Assembly (NCBI GenBank): GCA_002385265.1
Contig: DGDD01000165.1
Span: forward strand, 1 to 15,263
Direction of reading: 5' to 3'
Origin: Chitinophagaceae bacterium UBA3961
GTDB lineage: Bacteria; Bacteroidota; Bacteroidia; Chitinophagales; Chitinophagaceae
Length of the DNA stretch: 15,263 nt
In this document: one piece after another, positions 13,610 through 15,263 of the stretch
Layout: every line of letters begins with the position of its first letter
How positions within the stretch are numbered: the stretch's first letter is position 1
Notes under the pieces: generated by a model
Seen by the model: only the letters and a program-made list of their open reading frames with translations
Told to the model about the DNA's origin: nothing
The model's database searches: none
Made by a program: the position numbers and the translations under genes

Positions 13610-13864
13610 CTATGTCAAGTGAGAAAATATTAGTGAAAGTCCTAAAATGACTCCTATTATTCCCGCCAAAATTCCACGAAACCGCAGGCCATACATCGTA
13701 GTTCCTTTTTTGGGAATGCTATCTATTAAGACAATTGTTCCGGAATACAATATTAGGACGCCTCCAAATAACGCTCCTTCTTTTGTGTTCCATGTAAGCA
13801 GACAAAAGATGATTAGTATTAAGCCAATTGCAATTAGAAAAAAATATACAGCTATCCTGGTCAT
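13610..13864 (-). CDS. Small three-helix membrane protein
   Basis: Protein of 84 aa with about three helices (residues 4-24, 31-49 and 65-81), with WNTKEG and PKKGTTMYGLRFRG as loops. The ATG at 13864 lies 45-50 bp after GTTAGGC on the minus strand. No family is recognised and no promoter box was found. It is flanked on both sides by spacer repeats, like a gene cassette. Confidence 0.65.
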   Translation of the reverse strand: MTRIAVYFFLIAIGLILIIFCLLTWNTKEGALFGGVLILYSGTIVLIDSIPKKGTTMYGLRFRGILAGIIGVILGLSLIFSHLT

Positions 13865-13907
13865 TGATACTTTGTAAGTACTTTTGAAAATTATCGGATG
13901 TCGGATT

Positions 13908-14129
13908 GCCTAACACGCGAAGGACTCGCGGATATTGGAGATTTTATATTTGTGCGCCTGGAACCGCTTCGTGGCTGTTTGATAAAGTTAAACATTAAGA
14001 AGTAAGGCGAAGCAGCATCTGGATCGGTCTGTATGGGATTTGTTAAGTCCCGAACCACAGTGCAGCAGAATTTTCGCTGCTTAAAGCCTAAATGTTATGT
14101 CCAACTATTGGCAATGTCAATGTTATGAG
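13908..14129. repeat. Cassette-type spacer, copy 2 (attC-like?)
   Basis: Non-coding. On the minus strand it runs from TAAC words just after the 177-aa stop (two ATAAC copies, about 14122 and 14094) to GTTAGGC (13914-13908) ahead of the 84-aa gene. A weaker core, AAAGTTAAACATTAAGAAG, starts at 13984, about 75 bp from the left end, the same offset as in copy 1 (78 bp). Internal dyads are GGGA/TCCC (14035-14051) and GCAGC/GCTGC (14062-14080). Confidence 0.55.
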
Positions 14130-14133
14130 TAGT

Positions 14134-14667
14134 TTATTTGAAGATGCTTTTCATTTTGTCCCACGATGTATTCTTTGTATATGTGTTTTCTTTATGGGTT
14201 TTTGCAATTTCTTTAAGACGTACACTTTCGCTACTCTGCTTGTTTAGTTCAGCAAGAAATTGTGTTGTATCGGCAAGCAACATTTCTCTTGTATACTTCA
14301 TTTGCTCGTCCATATAGTAAATCAAAGCGTTACTTAGATCTGTCAAAGCGAGTGAAATAAGTCCGATACAAGCACCTGCCGCAAAGTCAGCACCCCAAAC
14401 AAAAGAAATTGCTATGTCTTGGTGAGTTATGTCTGGTTTTAGCCAATCTGCTTCATGGTCAGCTATTGCGTTGTCGGCAAAGTCAATATAAGTTTCAATA
14501 TATGTCTGATGTAAGTTAATGCTACATTCAAGGCCATCTTGGTCTATTAGCTTGTCAAGTCCAGTCAATATCTTGAAGTCATAACCAAGTTTTTGGATAG
14601 TATCTTGAATTTGTCGGTTTGAAGGTATGTCAGCCTTCCTTAGGAAAGCTATTTGTGTCATTGACAT
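14134..14667 (-). CDS. Hypothetical protein, 177 aa, in a cassette-like context
   Basis: Starts MSMTQIAFLRKADIP (ATG 14667, or the second ATG at 14661). The N-terminal half is polar, with IQDTIQKLGYDFKIL and a short DQDGLECSINLHQTY strand pair. A hydrophobic middle (ISFVWGADFAAGACIGLISL, about 87-106) may be a buried helix rather than a true membrane span. The C-terminal third is charged and helical, ending DKMKSIFK. I do not recognise a family. It is flanked by spacer copies 1 and 2. Confidence 0.72.
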   Translation of the reverse strand: MSMTQIAFLRKADIPSNRQIQDTIQKLGYDFKILTGLDKLIDQDGLECSINLHQTYIETYIDFADNAIADHEADWLKPDITHQDIAISFVWGADFAAGACIGLISLALTDLSNALIYYMDEQMKYTREMLLADTTQFLAELNKQSSESVRLKEIAKTHKENTYTKNTSWDKMKSIFK

Positions 14668-14692
14668 AGTGATGACGGGGTTGAATTGCGGA

Positions 14693-14882
14693 TAACGTTA
14701 GGGCTTGCCGCAGGGCTGGTATTTAATAACTGTCTGACCTGCAACTGAAGCCGATTAAAATATTGATGATGAAGTTAACAACTAAAAGCCAAATAGAATT
14801 CGGTCAAGCCCGATATTAGCTGGTAGTAGTACAACTGATGATTGATATTCCGTCTGCCAGCTTTGCGGCAAACCTTTTGTTA
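14693..14882. repeat. Cassette-type spacer, copy 1, with terminal inverted repeats (attC-like?)
   Basis: Left end TAACGTTA (14693-14700), then arm GGGCTTGCCGCAGGGCTGG (14701-14719). This pairs with CCAGCTTTGCGGCAAACC (14857-14874), and GTTA at 14879-14882 closes the element. The core TGAAGTTAACAACTAAAAGC, then CAAATAGAATTCGGTCAAGC, lies in the middle (14770-14814). On the minus strand the closing TAAC shares its TAA with the stop codon of the upstream gene. The outline (TAAC, long imperfect stem, GTTA) is like an integron attC, but at 190 bp it is longer than usual. Confidence 0.65.
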
Positions 14883-15263
14883 TTTGTCAGTACCATCTGT
14901 TTGAGGTTCAGGTTCACCTTTAAGTTTTATTTTCTCGATTATGTTGTCAAGGTTATCCTCACCCCAGTTTTTATAAAGCTTATAGAAACATCGTATTAAC
15001 CAGATAGCACTTGCGATTGTTAAGATTACAAATATGGCATGCCAGAATTCTTTAGAAACACCAAATGCCTCTTTAAACTCCGCTGTACAAAGTGTAGTTA
15101 TGAATGAAATTAATAAGCCAAAAGGTGTCCACCAGTCTCGTTGTGCAGTTAAAACTTCCTTTGCAGTTATTAACACTAACTTTATTTTGTCTGCTGTGGT
15201 GACAATAATTTCTTGCTTAACGTTTTTGTGAATTGTCAGGTTTTTAGAAAGTTCGTTTCCAAA
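14880..15263 (-). CDS. Two-helix membrane protein, N-terminus beyond the window
   Basis: The frame stays open from the stop at 14880 to the right edge (127 residues visible), so the GTG at 15176 is probably not the start. The visible part begins with a charged, likely soluble segment (NLTIHKNVKQEIIVTTADKI). Two helices follow, at about visible residues 46-60 (FGLLISFITTLC) and 75-92 (HAIFVILTIASAIWLI), then a basic-acidic C-terminal tail (IIEKIKLKGEPEPQTDGTDK). No family is recognised. Its TAA stop is part of the spacer's TAAC end. Confidence 0.7.
   Translation of the reverse strand, partial: FGNELSKNLTIHKNVKQEIIVTTADKIKLVLITAKEVLTAQRDWWTPFGLLISFITTLCTAEFKEAFGVSKEFWHAIFVILTIASAIWLIRCFYKLYKNWGEDNLDNIIEKIKLKGEPEPQTDGTDK

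Noticed and set aside
13719..13916. Minus-strand frame of 65 codons overlapping the 84-aa gene
   Set aside because: It is out of frame with the hydrophobic 84-aa protein, starts in a spacer and has no coherent pattern.

Overview
The window looks like chromosome from a member of the Bacteroidota, most likely near Chitinophagales. The evidence is indirect. Several starts have TAnnTTTG-like promoter boxes and no clear Shine-Dalgarno. There is a NarL-type two-component pair behind a membrane protein, an aguB-aguA pair of the Bacteroidota kind, and many secreted or membrane proteins of types I associate with this phylum. No rRNA, tRNA, CRISPR array, transposase or integrase is visible. Only aguB and aguA lie on the plus strand; every other convincing gene is on the minus strand.

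Layout. (1) 189-2611 is a tight minus-strand operon: a 130-aa protein with a Cys/Pro-rich tail, a seven-helix membrane protein, a short histidine kinase and a NarL/LuxR response regulator. It has 1-bp, 43-bp-overlap and 4-bp-overlap junctions, and mirrored CCTAC/GTAGG motifs upstream. (2) 2612-3367 has no gene and is full of repeats. (3) 3368-5434 is a transcription unit for putrescine synthesis from agmatine: promoter, N-carbamoylputrescine amidase (aguB), agmatine deiminase (aguA), terminator. (4) 5464-5596 is a large inverted repeat between convergent genes, followed by a TPMT-family methyltransferase. (5) 6300-9850 alternates small membrane or secreted genes with three mosaic repeat clusters built from the same modules in different orders. 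(6) 9894-12239 holds an N-terminally anchored Cys-containing protein, a protein with two Sm-like halves and a secreted TlpA/ResA-like thioredoxin protein. (7) 12373-13221 is a SUKH (SMI1/KNR4) protein abutting a 131-aa unknown.

(8) 13300-15263 is the most unusual part. Small unrelated orphan genes (84 aa, 177 aa and a right-truncated two-helix membrane protein) all point the same way. They are separated by roughly 190-220 bp non-coding spacers that share a ~45-bp core and have inverted-repeat or GTTAGGC/TAAC-type ends. One spacer end overlaps a stop codon. This resembles an integron-type gene cassette array without its integrase, or a similar cassette system; that reading is inference.

Working together: aguB and aguA form one pathway. 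The 189-2611 genes probably form one sensory unit with unknown input and output. 7514-9561 may be one cell-envelope operon. Several intergenic repeats carry TAnnTTTG-like boxes, so repeats and promoters may be linked here.
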